Positions 42,181 to 53,584 of a stretch of DNA of 64,000 nt are shown piece by piece (within the stretch, counting starts at the first letter, position 1; every line of letters begins with the position of its first letter). The DNA lies in the NCBI GenBank assembly GCA_025399215.1, contig MU621149.1, positions 1 through 64,000 of the forward strand. Reading direction: 5' to 3'. The position numbers and the translations under genes are program-made. The notes under the pieces were generated by a model. It had not been told where the DNA came from. It saw only the letters and a list, made by a program, of their open reading frames with translations, and did no database searches. This DNA comes from Globomyces pollinis-pini (taxonomy: Eukaryota > Chytridiomycota > Chytridiomycetes > Rhizophydiales > Globomycetaceae).

Positions 42181-45100
42181 CTATTTCGAGTGATTGCTTT
42201 TTAAACTAGCAATGGACCGAGATTTGGTAGGAATTGGCATTTCTGTTCGGATCTTTCCACGAAAGACTTCAGGTAAACTCGGCTGGCGTTCGATTCTCTT
42301 TACGTCATCCTCCACAGTAACGACATCGTCTTGTACAACTGCTGAATTGTGGATCAAAGGCTGTTGTGATTTATTATTGATTAGTTTGTCGTTCGCAACA
42401 CGGCCGACATGTTGTTTCTTGCGGAAATGAAGTGTGCATTTCTTAGCAACCCGATAAAAGAATACGATAGGAAAGTTTACCACCATGAATACACAACAGA
42501 TTCCCCATTCCTTAATGGATAATGGCGTAGCATTGAATGCACTTGAAGCCAGAGACACTGCAAGTATTTGGACACCGGCAATGATCAGCAATATAATCAA
42601 AAAGTAGCGATTTTTAAAGAAACCTGCAAATAAATTGAGTTCGTCGTTAATTGTTCTAGCGCAAACAATATTGCTGATTTGCATTAGAATGAAAGTAGTA
42701 AAAATCAGTGATTTACATCGTACTGATGGGCTGCCAGTGGTCATCGAATAAGGTGTGTATTTATAGTCGATAGGAAATGCTACATCGCCAAAAAAGATCA
42801 AGAATACAACCACCGCAGTTTGGTAAATAGTCTGTACAATAATATACTCTTTCATACTCTGGGTTAATAGCCCATCGCTTCTTCGCTGAGGTTTCTCTTC
42901 CAATATGTTTGGGCTGGGATCATCAGAAGCCAATCCTACTGCTCCAAAAGAATCCATAATTAAATTAATCCACAACAACTGCACAGTACTTAAAGGTGAT
43001 TGTCCAGTAGCAACTGATCCGACAAATGTGGCTATTACAGCCGTTAAATTAATACCCAATTGAAACTGCAGAAATTTTCTAATGGTGCACAGTACATTTC
43101 TACCCCAACGAATAGCTTGAACAATTGAAGTAAAATTATCATCCAATAATACAATATCTGATGCGTTCATAGCAATTTGGGTTCCAGAAAGACCCATTGA
43201 GAACCCAACATCAGCTTCTTTCAAAGCTGGTGCATCATTTGTTCCGTCACCTGTAACTGCAACCACTTCACCCAAGCTCTTCAGCAATGACACCAATTCA
43301 TACTTATCCGCTGGTGAACATCTTGCCATGACCTTTTGTTAAAATATTTTTGCTTACTTGTAATTTAGGAACTACAGCCAGTTTTTCTTCTTGTGACATG
43401 GCCCTAAATACTGGGCCTTCCAAGGCAACCCCATCTCCATAGAAAATGTTACATTCTTTTGCAATCTTCGTTGCAGTCAAAATATTGTCTCCAGTCACCA
43501 TTCTAATAACTAATCCTGCTTTCTGACACATAGAAACAGCACCAGGGATTTCTTTTCTTAAAGGATCTTTGATTGCAATTAGGGCAACAAATGTCATGTC
43601 GTATTCCACACTATCATCACTGCTAGAATCTAATTTTTCATTTGTATCTCGGTAAGCTAGCGCAAAGGTACGTAATCCCTCTGATGCCCAAGCTCTGATG
43701 TTCTTTGAAATGGTGGCAACTTCATTTTCAGTGATAGGAGCAGGCTTCATAGTTTCTGCATTGAGAGCATACTTGCATAAACTTAAAATGATTTCACTTG
43801 CACCTTTGGAATAAAGTCTGTATTTTCCTTCATGCTCGATCATTGTTGACATACGTTTTCGCTCTGCAGAAAATGACCAAACTCCATTTTCTATCACCTT
43901 TAAGGATTTTCTAACTTGATTATAATTGACTCCTAATTTTCTGGCCAATACAAGTAACGCTCCTTCAGTCGCAGATCCAACAAATACTGGTAGAACTCCT
44001 ACTTCATCCAGATTTTCTTCGTTCTTTATGAAGCAGTTCGAGTTAATACACATTCCATCACATAAAATTTTTCTAACTTCGGGTGATAACGTTTTTGACG
44101 AGTAAGCCATCGCATCTTTATCACCAGAACCTTCCCCTTTGTAAACATGGTCACCCACCATCATTCGGACAACAGACATTCGATTATAAGTCAAGGTTCC
44201 CGTTTTATCGGTACATACGGTTGTTGCTTGTCCCATGGTTTCACTTGCATCTAAATGACGAACAAAGCAATTATCACGCATCATCTTGAACATAGAGAGA
44301 GATAAAGCCAAAGTTACAGCCAAAGGTAAACCTTCGGGTACGGCGACAACGATTACAGTGATGGAAATAACGAAAGAATTCACAATAGAAGAGACACGAT
44401 CAAGTACGCTTGTTCCAGTTTTAACACCATGATCTCCACATCCATGGTCACCTGCTGATGGGACGTCGTTGGCAATATCAATACCCCATCTAATAGCTAA
44501 GCAAATGAACGTAACAATTCCGGCCACCACTCCTACTTTACCAATCAAAATTGCCACATCTTTTAGTTTTTCTTGCAATGGAGTCATTTCATCTTGAGCT
44601 TCATTCAGCAATTCTTGGATTTTCCCACCACTAGATTGAACTCCTACAGCTGTAACCAACATTAAACCACCTCCTTCACCCACTACAATTTAGAATCATT
44701 TACATAACTAACCTTGACATCCAGAAAAGAGGAAAGGAGCCTTGACTGACTTTACAAGTGGGATGGTTTCTCCAGTTAATGGTGATTCATCAATGGTCAA
44801 TCGATTTCCAGACACAAAAATACCGTCTGCAGGAACCTCATCACCCACAACCAATTCCACAATATCACCCACCAATATATCCCATGAAGAAATTTCATTT
44901 TTTATTCCACCACGTATAACTCTGCATTTTTTATCCGTTTGTAACAACAATAGCTTTTTGAATTTTCGATCTTTTGACCAATCATTTCCGGCAGTGACAG
45001 ATAAGACAATGAAGACTGCAATAACAATTGCCAACCCTTCAATCCACCCTTGACTAGGACAAATAATTGATCCTAGAGTGAGGACTACCACTGCTCCCAA

Positions 45101-45460
45101 GATGAGGATTTTGAGAATTGGATCTTCCTTGATGGTTCCCACTACAATTTCCAAGATTGAGGGGGAACGTGGTGGCGGAATGATATTTTCACCAAATGAT
45201 TCCCTTCTTTCCTCTTGATCAATACAAGTCATATTTTGCCCATTCTTGGCAGCACTTGATTTTATTGGCATCGTATGGTGATTAGTATATTTAAGTGGGA
45301 TTCCATTTACAACATCGGATTTCAGTCTTCTTGCCAACCCTGCAGGACCATCATACGTTTCATACAACATCTCAACACACATGGCATCAGTTCTTCTGTC
45401 AAAGTTGACGATTTCTCCAAGCTCGTCAACCGTCAAATCAAAATTATATGTATCTCCCAT
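42181..45460 (-). CDS. Calcium-transporting P-type ATPase (PMCA/PMC1 type)
   Basis: Three exons separated by introns of 30 nt (44683-44712) and 25 nt encode about 1,075 residues. Domains in order: transmembrane pair and actuator domain with TGETIPLVKS; phosphorylation motif CTDKTGTLT; nucleotide-binding region with KGASEIIL; hinge TGDGTNDAPALKEADVG; and about six C-terminal helices starting FLQFQLGINLTAVIATFVG. PMCA features are VTAVG near the second exon start and the IIB-type C-terminal arrangement PSPNILEEKPQRRSDGLL. A basic Ser-rich tail of about 80 residues (RGKIRTEMPIPTKSRSIASL) may be regulatory. It exports Ca2+ from the cytosol to the outside or the vacuole. The gene is otherwise nearly intronless for its size. 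Confidence 0.93.
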
Positions 45461-46414
45461 ATCAGTTGCTTTCTAAAATACTTGAAAGTTTGATTTTGAG
45501 AGTGATTTTCGAGAGCAAAAAATAACGCGTCTTACTCTTGTAAACAGAGGCTAAGCCACAACACTGTTGATCGAAAGTGAAATTGTCAGGTAGAAAGTAG
45601 TGTGGTTCAAATTTGGTACTCTGAATAGGCACACGCTGAATTATATAGTATCCGCATTGATGTTATTGAAACTTTATGTATTTTTCAATAAGTCACTTCA
45701 ATTGGATAAAACATGTCGGATAATTTCTTTCATAAACATAATCAATCATAAAGAATCGATAACAGTTTTGATCTTTATAATCTCAAAACAAGCTATCTGC
45801 GATAATGTTCAATATTGGGATAAAACTTTACATAGCATTCATTCTGTCCCAATTATGAGATAATGGACTTTTAATCAATTCAGCCATTTGCAATAAATCG
45901 GCATATGAATAAAGATACTGACTTTTGACCATATAATTCTAATTGAATGATTTGGTACTTCATGCGCCAATGTGAAATCCATTGTTCAACTCGCCAAGCC
46001 CATGTTGTTAAAATAATTGAATTTTGGACAGAAACTGGATTCATATCCGTTTTAAAGAATAAATAGGCTCTTACGAACTCGAACAACATAGTAAATACTG
46101 AATTATCTTAGTTCAAATTTCGATGATACGTAGTATTCAACAAATTGAGAGAGATTATTATACTGGGTTTGAAAGAGATCTATTCTATATTTCTGAACTG
46201 ATAAACCTTTATGCTGGCTTTGAAAACGAGTCTTTTAATAAGTTTTTCCCTTTACCAAACCTCCGCAGATAAATAAAATGAATAAAAGGCAAAGTACTCA
46301 TTGACCCATTATATTAATAAGCATGATTCAAAAGATCAATCATACAACACTCAAGATCTACTGAATTAGTACAGTTTAGATGCCAGGAATTGCAGCGCAA
46401 CCTTAATTCCACAA
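45461..46414 (-). other. Region with a possible small spliced gene of unknown product
   Basis: Between the Ca2+-ATPase start and the NTH1 stop. On the minus strand several short open segments look coding: QNSIILTTWAWRVEQWISHW (near 46000), and in another frame YLYSYADLLQMAELIKSP followed by LSHNWDRMNAM (near 45830). Upstream there is a segment including RIDLFQTQYNNLSQFVEYY (near 46150). They could join through short introns, but I could not settle a consistent model. If real, the gene spans roughly 45790-46300. The family is unrecognised. Otherwise this is an ordinary 954-base intergenic region. Confidence 0.3.
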
Positions 46415-47474
46415 TCATTTTTTCATAGATTTCGTTCCAATTTTAGGGCATAAATCACGAACAGGACAAAGCGTACAACTAAACTAAATTCAAAATGAAA
46501 ATAAAACCTTGGTCCAACTGGTTTGCACATAATCTGACCAAATCCGACGAGCATTTGGTTATAAGGTCTCCAATATTCTTTCGGAAGCCAATCTTCAAGC
46601 TCTTTTCTGGTATGTTCAGGACCTTTTTTCATTGTGTTAACCCAGCCCAATCGATTCGAAATCCGATGCACGTGTGTATCAACTCCAATACCAAGTGTGG
46701 TTCCCCAAGCTTCTTGCATCGTTAAATATGCCATTTTGGGACCTACGCCAGGAAGTTCGAGCAATCCTTCTAATGTTGAAGGGATGTCACCATTGTATTT
46801 TTCAATCAGAATATCGGCAGTTTTCTTTAAATATCTAATACATTTATTAGTAGTATAAGATATACATTGTTTTCCGATTATGAAAGCCCACTTTCTGAAT
46901 GAATTGATCCAAAGTTACGGAATCCATTTTCTGAATAACATATGGTGTAAGTCCCTCTGGTGTTGACTTGAGGTCTGTGATAGCTTTCGCTGTTACTGGG
47001 TCCTTAGTTTGTGATGACAATTGTAAGGAGGTTAATATATGGTATCGGTACACCTTTGGTTAAGATTGTAAAATTACAGCAGGTGATTTCGATCTGTCTC
47101 CCAACATAGCACAACCAACAGTATCTACATCCGCTTGATTTAAATCTCTAAATTCTTTTAGTTTAGAGTAAATATCCAGCCAATTTTTTGGTGGTTTTCC
47201 AGTTTGAAGTTCAACGTTTTGTTGAAGAGGTAACTGATTATCTATTATGTTTATTTTTTCCTCCCATTTGACTGCTGATAGTTCAGTTTCGCAGTTCTCG
47301 TTTTTGATAGGCAATAAATTCTGATTTTCCTGTTTAACTGCTAATTTTAATACCAATGTATCGTATACTATGATCATATTCCAACTTTACAAGACTGGTA
47401 TCCAATTCATCTTTTGTGTTCCATTTTCTTTGTTTTGAATTCTCCTTTAGTGAATTTATTGCTCTTCTTTTCAT
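46415..47474 (-). CDS. NTH1: Endonuclease III homologue (NTH1), base excision repair
   Basis: A bifunctional DNA glycosylase/AP lyase that removes oxidised pyrimidines. The start is at 47474 (MKRRAINS). A basic N-terminal extension (nuclear or mitochondrial targeting) leads to [16 protein letters not shown] and [12 protein letters not shown]. The helix-hairpin-helix is [13 protein letters not shown], whose lysine is the Schiff-base nucleophile, and [15 protein letters not shown] holds the catalytic aspartate. The 4Fe-4S cluster C-x6-C-x2-C-x5-C becomes complete only after removing a 29-nt intron: CKPVGPS, then CTLC, then PVRDLC. About five short introns in all. Its start lies 36 bases from the start of the divergent methyltransferase. 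Confidence 0.92.
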
Positions 47475-47510
47475 TTTGTAAACCAAAGTTTTTAAATTCA
47501 ATTTTTCCGA

Positions 47511-48208
47511 ATGTTGATGATTTGTGGTCCTTCTTGGCCAGATTTTGAATTTGAAAATGAAGATGCTCAAAATTCTTTCAGGATTAACGATCATTGTATT
47601 CGACTTGCTAATCAGACAAAAGGAATAAATGATCAAATTCATACTATTAGAACTGCTAATTCAGTTTGGGATGGAAGTTTAGTATTGGCAAAATATTTAG
47701 AACGAAATCAATCTTACTTGGATTTATCAAATAAATCGGTTATTGAAATTGGTGCTGGACGTGGAATTGTGGGATTGTCTTGTGCAGTACTTGGTCCAAA
47801 GTCGGTAGTTTTAACAGATGTTGAACCAATTATTCCAACGTTAATGAAATCTATATCTTTAAATAAGCTATCAAATATCACAGCATCGGCTCTGGATTGG
47901 AATGACAATGCTGGTATAAACCAAAAATTTGATCTGATACTGGCTTCCGATGTTGTATGGGTGTATGAACTAATTGAACCATTAGTGTTCACTTTAAAGA
48001 GTATCCAAATATGTATTACTAAAATTTAGATCTTACACATGCTACTTCTACTATTTTGTTATCACATCAAAGTAGATCAACTCGTGCTGATGTACATTTA
48101 TTTGAACTATTGACTCAGCATGGTTTCAAGTATGAGTTAATTGACAAAAGTTTATTAGATCCAGTTATTCAACGGGATGTTATAAACATATACAAGATAG
48201 TTAGGTGA
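47511..48208 (+). CDS. METTL21-like protein methyltransferase
   Basis: A seven-beta-strand SAM-dependent methyltransferase of the METTL21/METTL23 group, which modifies lysines or other residues of chaperones and translation factors. SAM-binding motif I is VIEIGAGRGIVGLSCAVLG; the acidic loop is VVLTDVEPI; the post-motif segment reads FDLILASDVVWVYEL (the family's DxxY-like region is DVVW here). Upstream, the tryptophan-containing VWDGSLVLAKYL is also typical. One intron of 29 nt follows LKSI, and the last exon ends VINIYKIVR. An alternative start lies at 47520. Divergent from NTH1 with a very short shared promoter. Confidence 0.82.
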
Positions 48209-48456
48209 ATATACATGTAGTTTTAACAAGTGATAATATAAAAAAGTAGCTAAATTGTTATGAATTACTATTCGTCATTTAAATGATGCAGTCTGTGATG
48301 ATATTTGAATAGAATACCACAATACAATATCAATGTAAATCATCATAAATATAGAGAGATAGTTCTTCCCAACATAATCAGATCATATTTAAGAGCATGT
48401 CATTATACACCTTACGCGTTTTGTACATTTTTTTTGAGCTAACGAACCAGACAATA

Positions 48457-51129
48457 ATGGATAAAGCAGATTCAGAATTTCTACAACATTTATTTAGAGA
48501 AAACAATCAATTACGTGGTGAAATAACAAGTTTACAACGTGAGGTAAATTTATTTAATTCAAACTTTTTACTTTCCAGTTACATAATCTATCAACGGTAT
48601 TGGAAGATGCTGATGAAGAAATTAAAACATTAAAAACTCAAAATCAAAACAGATTTAAAAATGTTGGAATTAAAGCAGTAATGATGATATGTTTTATATG
48701 ATAGACTCCATATTTAGAAGCTAGTGTGAATGAGAATTATAAAGTTAAAGACGAAGTAATTATACAAGCATTCATTTATAAAAAAATAGAAAGGTGGGAA
48801 TAGTAAAGATGCTGAAGAATATAAATTTACTGTTGAGAGACAAGAAGCCGAAATTTTTCAAATGGGTGAAGAACTTTATAGGATTCGAGCAGATTTGATA
48901 AAAGAGACTGATAAAAATGGTAATAGAATTATATAATTCATTCTAAATTAGTTAATATGGAACGAGAACTACAAACGTTACAAACAGAAGTGAAATCTTT
49001 AAATGAATATAAAGAACAAAAAGAAGAGGAAGCAAAAGAGTTGATGGATAGATTAGGTAACCATTCAAAAGTTTTTAAATAAAATGTAGCTCAACAAGAA
49101 CCAAATATGGATGAAGCGGAAATATTAGAGAAATTAAAGGATGCAGAACAATTATGTATTCTTTATAGGAATCAAATGCTTGAATTCTCAAATGAAGCTA
49201 ATCAAATCCAGAATGCTCAACAAAATCAATTACAAGGTGTCGAATCAGTAATCTATTGATTGTTAATACTTGAATAGATCATTGAACGAATCAGAGATGA
49301 ATATGAAGAGTTTATCAGAATTACAAAAATTGAGAATGAATCCTTTCAGGCTAGACAAAAGGCAGTTTACAATGCTTTAAAGGAAGAATTTGATAAACAT
49401 AAAAATCAAACATTTGAAGAAAAGAAACGTACCATGATGGAGTATCAAAATATTCTTACTTCCATGCAAGCTCTGTTTGATGAATATCGAACCACTACAG
49501 AGTTTTTATTCAAAGTTGAAATTGTTAAACTTGAAGAAGAAATATCATCACAAGCTAGTCGTTACGAACAAGAAATCATGTATGTCATACAAGCAAAAGA
49601 CAAATTCTATTTGGATATGATGGTCACTAAAGATGCCAAAATTATGGGTTTAATTGAGGGATCAGATCTACAAAGTATTATGCAAAAACATGAATTAGTA
49701 ATGCAAAGATATCTAACTATGTTAGGATATGGAAAATCTTCGAAAAGAACATTCCAAAGATATTGAAAGGGTGAAATCAGATCATGAAAGTGAATCCAAG
49801 AATGTTATGTTATTACTTCAACGACAAAATGTTAGTTTAGAATCCAAAACCGAAAAACTTCAATCTCATTTGAAAAATATTGAAGGTAGAATGAAGGAAT
49901 TGATGAATACGGTCGATTTGAAAAACAAAACTATTGCAGAGCGTGATCAATTACGAGCTCAAGTTGAAAATGATTACCAAGTAAAAAGATTGTTGAATTA
50001 ATGCTTTGAATAGAAAAAATTAGGGCAAGCAGAAGAAAAGATCACCAAACTTGGATTAGAGAAGGAGAGATTAAGACATAAAGTTATTCGGTTGAATTTA
50101 AATGCAAAAGGAGAAGGAGAGAATTCAATTGAAAATATGCTCAAACGACTTAATAATGTAACTGAACAAACTTTTGAACTTGTTTAGGACACTTCAGTTA
50201 TGAAAGTTGATTTTGAAGAACTTGGTTCGAAATACAACACCATTCTGAATGAAAATTTGGATTTAACAAAGAAAATGAAGGAGAAAGAAAAATCCGTAGA
50301 ATTTTTAGAGAAAGAGTTAAAACGAAGATCAGCCGAGTTTAATGATATGGTATAACAAATTGAATTTTAATACTTAGACAAATACATTTGAAGAGTTTTT
50401 GGCAGGAAGAGCTAGACAAGCACGAAGGGAAAGAAATCAAAAATTGCTCAAAATGGGTATGAATTCATTTTTTTTTATTTATTCTAAGCAACTTTGGAAG
50501 CCGAATCAAAGAAAAATGATAAAACTGAATCCAAAAAGTTGAAAGAAATCAAATCTAATTTTTTTGTAGAATTCCAGAGATAACAGGAAATAGAAAGATT
50601 GTTAAAACAATTATTCCTGAACGTGGAGTAATTCGAGTGAGTTTAACGTATTTAGAGACCAATAGAGGATATCAATAAAGGAACCAGTGCCTTGCTGGAA
50701 AGAGGTCACATGTAAAAAAAACTACGATTGAATACTAAACCACCAGTTATTTACGACGATTTAAGAATTTATCCAAAGCATTTTCTACAGGAGATTATCG
50801 TGCTGTATCCAATATTGACAGTGGAAATGAAAATCAACCTGGGCCATGGCAAAAAGTATATAATTGGTAACATAACATCATAGTTCCCATTATATCAAAA
50901 ATTGGAGGAAACAAGTCTTGCCATTGCCAGATTATACGGTGAACAACCAGCACCACCAGGTCTGGCTGTCACGACTCACCCTAAACCTTTGTTATACAGC
51001 AATACTAACCAAACAACTATGCCAGGTGTCAAGGTTTATAATGAAAAAATCAAACCAATTGTCAACCAAGAAATCAATACTGCTACTATTAACCCCAAGT
51101 CGAATGATAATCAACCAGTAATTATATGA
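48457..51129 (+). CDS. Coiled-coil protein, probable flagellar/cytoskeletal
   Basis: Start taken at 48457 (MDKADSEFLQHLF). At least ten introns of 24-40 nt separate exons that are almost entirely coiled coil (RENNQLRGEITSLQREV; VKLEEEISSQASRYEQEIM; ERVKSDHESESKNVMLLLQR; LEKEKSVEFLEKEL-like parts). A short middle stretch, QAKDKFYLDMMVTKDAKIMG, is less regular. The C-terminal end is Pro/Asn-rich and unstructured (KPLLYSNTNQTTMPGVK). Total length is about 750 residues. No family is certain; long intron-rich coiled-coil genes in zoosporic fungi are often axonemal or basal-body proteins. Its exact exon borders need transcript data. Confidence 0.5.
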
Positions 51130-51322
51130 ATGTGAATTAATCTTGTTAGAATGGTAGTAGTCTGCATAACTTGAGAATTGGTGGAACGCAGTTGTAAAGG
51201 ATAAGAGATTGTCATTTTAAATAAAATACTCTAGTTTCAGTTGATCTTATCAAATGAAATGTATCACGAATACTCAACTAGTGATTTTATTCAAGTTACA
51301 TTATTGAGAGTGCGATCAAGGA

Positions 51323-52358
51323 CTACTGAAGTACTAAAGCAGCACTAGGTACCAATTTAAGATCCTTTAAAGTTTGATCAAGACAAGGTCCATCAAGTGC
51401 TTTTCGAGGAAAGGTTTGAAAGAGTTTGAATTCACCGGAATAATGTGGTCTGACAAACTGATACACTACAGACAACTTATCGTTTGCATCAAAGGTATGT
51501 GTTAGTGGTGGTGCATTTGGTATTCTAATCTGAATGGTCAACGATCACGTTAATGTTACCTGTATTCGAGCATCAGAATAATTAACATCCTTCACTACTG
51601 GTGCAGCTTTCACAACTGGTTTTTCAGGTTGTATACCTTGCGCAAGCAGTTTTTTTTCTTCAGCCTATGATTAATAATTATGTGTTAAATACAAGTCTTT
51701 TACGTTCCAATTTATCTGCTTCAAGTTGTTTTCGAATCAATGCCTTTGCAATTCGATCCTCTTCTTTTTCTCGTCGACGTAGTTCAACTTGTTTAGCCAT
51801 CTCTTCTGCTTCCAATTTTTCTCTGATAGCCTAGATCATTCATTTTCATTTAGATTTTACCTGCATCTCCACTCCTGTCGTTCGTCTTACTTTTTCTTGA
51901 TTCTTTTGTTCTTCAATCTCTGCTAATCGTTTTTCTTCCTTTCGTAATTCCATACGTTTCTTTAACTCTTCCAATTTTTTAGCTTTTTCTTCTGCTGTCA
52001 ATGGTTTGATTATTGAAGTAGATTCGCTAAAGTTTTGATGTCCCTTAAAATAAATTAAATTAAAAGTACAGTTTTAATAGCATGCATTTCAGCAGCAGTT
52101 GCTAAATATAAATTGATAAAGATTACCATCTCTTAATAAGCGATCACAATCATCACATTTTAAGGATTGAGCAGTGACTTGATCTGGAGTAATTTCACCT
52201 TGATCCTCTTCATCTTCATCTTCATTGTCTGGTTTATCAGCGTTTGCAATAAGCCAATCCATGGCAGGTTGTAGTCCAGCATTTTTAGTAACTTTGAGTG
52301 CCTTTAAAACTTTCTTTTCTGGGAATCCCATTGAAATTAACGTTGATTTATCGTCCAT
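51323..52358 (-). CDS. UBXN1/SAKS1-like Cdc48 (p97) cofactor
   Basis: Domain order UBA, zinc-finger-like, coiled coil, UBX, as in UBXN1. The UBA is at the N-terminus (LISMGFPEKKVLKALKVT, then PAMDWLIANAD). A Cys/His finger follows: LKCDDCDRLLRD, then EMHAIKTGHQNFSES, exposed only when two introns of 25 and 26 nt are removed. A Lys/Glu coiled coil (KLEELKKRMELRKEEKR) precedes the UBX domain near the C-terminus: IQIRIPNAPPLTHTF, FPRKALD and LVPSAALVLQ, which lacks nothing essential. It links ubiquitinated proteins to Cdc48/p97. Length is about 270 residues. Confidence 0.85.
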
Positions 52359-52501
52359 GTTATCGTTGGTATTGAAAATTGGATAAAAAAGTTTGATCTG
52401 TTTAAGGAACCAAAACAGGTCATATTCGATGCAGTAGTATTGATAGCAGCTAGTTTGGATATGAATTTATAAGAAAAATAGTAATAGTGATTTTTTATTA
52501 A

Positions 52502-53429
52502 TTATCGAAATCCAATAGATGGGTGTACTCCTGTTAGATGTTTCTTCTCTTCTTCTTTAAGATATTCATCTACTACTCGTATATTGTCTAATCCTATCTT
52601 TTGAGATATCTAGAAATGAATATCAAAATCTATTTAACTTGAATCATGTTCACAAGAACACTGGGATCTACACTTCCACTTAATCCCTTTTGAACACCAC
52701 ATACCATCCCTTTTGAATTCACAATGGTTGAAACGGTGACAGAAGTACAAAGTTCTTCCATTGGTGTGGTATCAATTACAGTTGAATCATCAATCATGGA
52801 CACTGTTATACATATTGGAACCAATTCTCTTCCCTTTAGTATTTCTGTTTCTTCATCTGAGACTGTGAAATCTGATGCTCCATCCGTTGTTTCAACCGTC
52901 ACTTTAGCAAGTCTAGTATTATATAGGGCAGCTAAAAATCAATCAACTTGGAAAATTTGCTTACCTAATTGATATAAATGAATACTTTTATACCTTTTAT
53001 AGCAATGAATATACAATCCAATAGATTTCCACCATCATCCAAGACTAAAACATCTACAACTACCAACCAATGTACGGCACCCGGAATGATGATTAAAGCC
53101 GAATTATCTATTCCAGCTTGAGGACCATTAAGTGATCTATTTAAAATTTGAGCGTAATGACTACAAGTTGATTTTGTAAGTTGAGCAGCAGGAGAACAAT
53201 CGACTGAACAATGAATTTTTCCGATTTCATTTGGATCATCTAATACTTGTAATTTTACACCTACTAATACATCTGAAGAACCTAAAGTGACGCGACTTGA
53301 ACCAGAAGCCTGGTTAATGATACTTGTTTCAATTTTTAGTGGTCTTGATTGATGATTTGATCTTCCATCTATTCTAATTCCTTGCCTAACACTTTCTTTG
53401 ATGAAGCTAGTTTCACTTGGAGAAATCAT
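52502..53429 (-). CDS. RRP42: Exosome core subunit RRP42/EXOSC7
   Basis: An RNase PH-fold subunit of the exosome ring. It starts MISPSETSFIKESVRQGIR; GIRIDGR is the family's opening motif. Then come SSRVTLGSSDVLVGVK, IHCSVDCSPAAQ, LNRSLNGPQAGID, LVVVDVLVLDDGGNLLD, AIKAALYNTRLAKV and the C-terminal GLDNIRVVDEYLKEEEKKH. Eukaryotic RRP42 has lost RNase activity and is structural. The order and spacing match EXOSC7 rather than EXOSC8/9. Three introns; the one at 52932-52993 is stacked. It is divergent from TFIIS across an unusually A-rich 155-base stretch. Confidence 0.88.
52932..52993 (-). other. Stacked intron in RRP42 (2 units)
   Basis: A 62-nt intron: 52993-52965 (29 nt) and 52964-52932 (33 nt), each GTA...TAG, junction AG|GT. 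Removing both turns AIK plus ALYNTRLAKV into the conserved AIKAALYNTR of the family. Confidence 0.78.
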
Positions 53430-53584
53430 TTGAAAAAAAGAAAAAAAAAAGAAAAAAAAATTTCAAACAAAAAACCATTGAATTTCAGTAATAGAAGAAA
53501 CAAGAAACAAGAAATTCTTTTCAAAACCAGAAACAATAAAAAAAAAAAAAAAAAAAAAAAAAAGGAAAAAAACAGGATCAAAAA

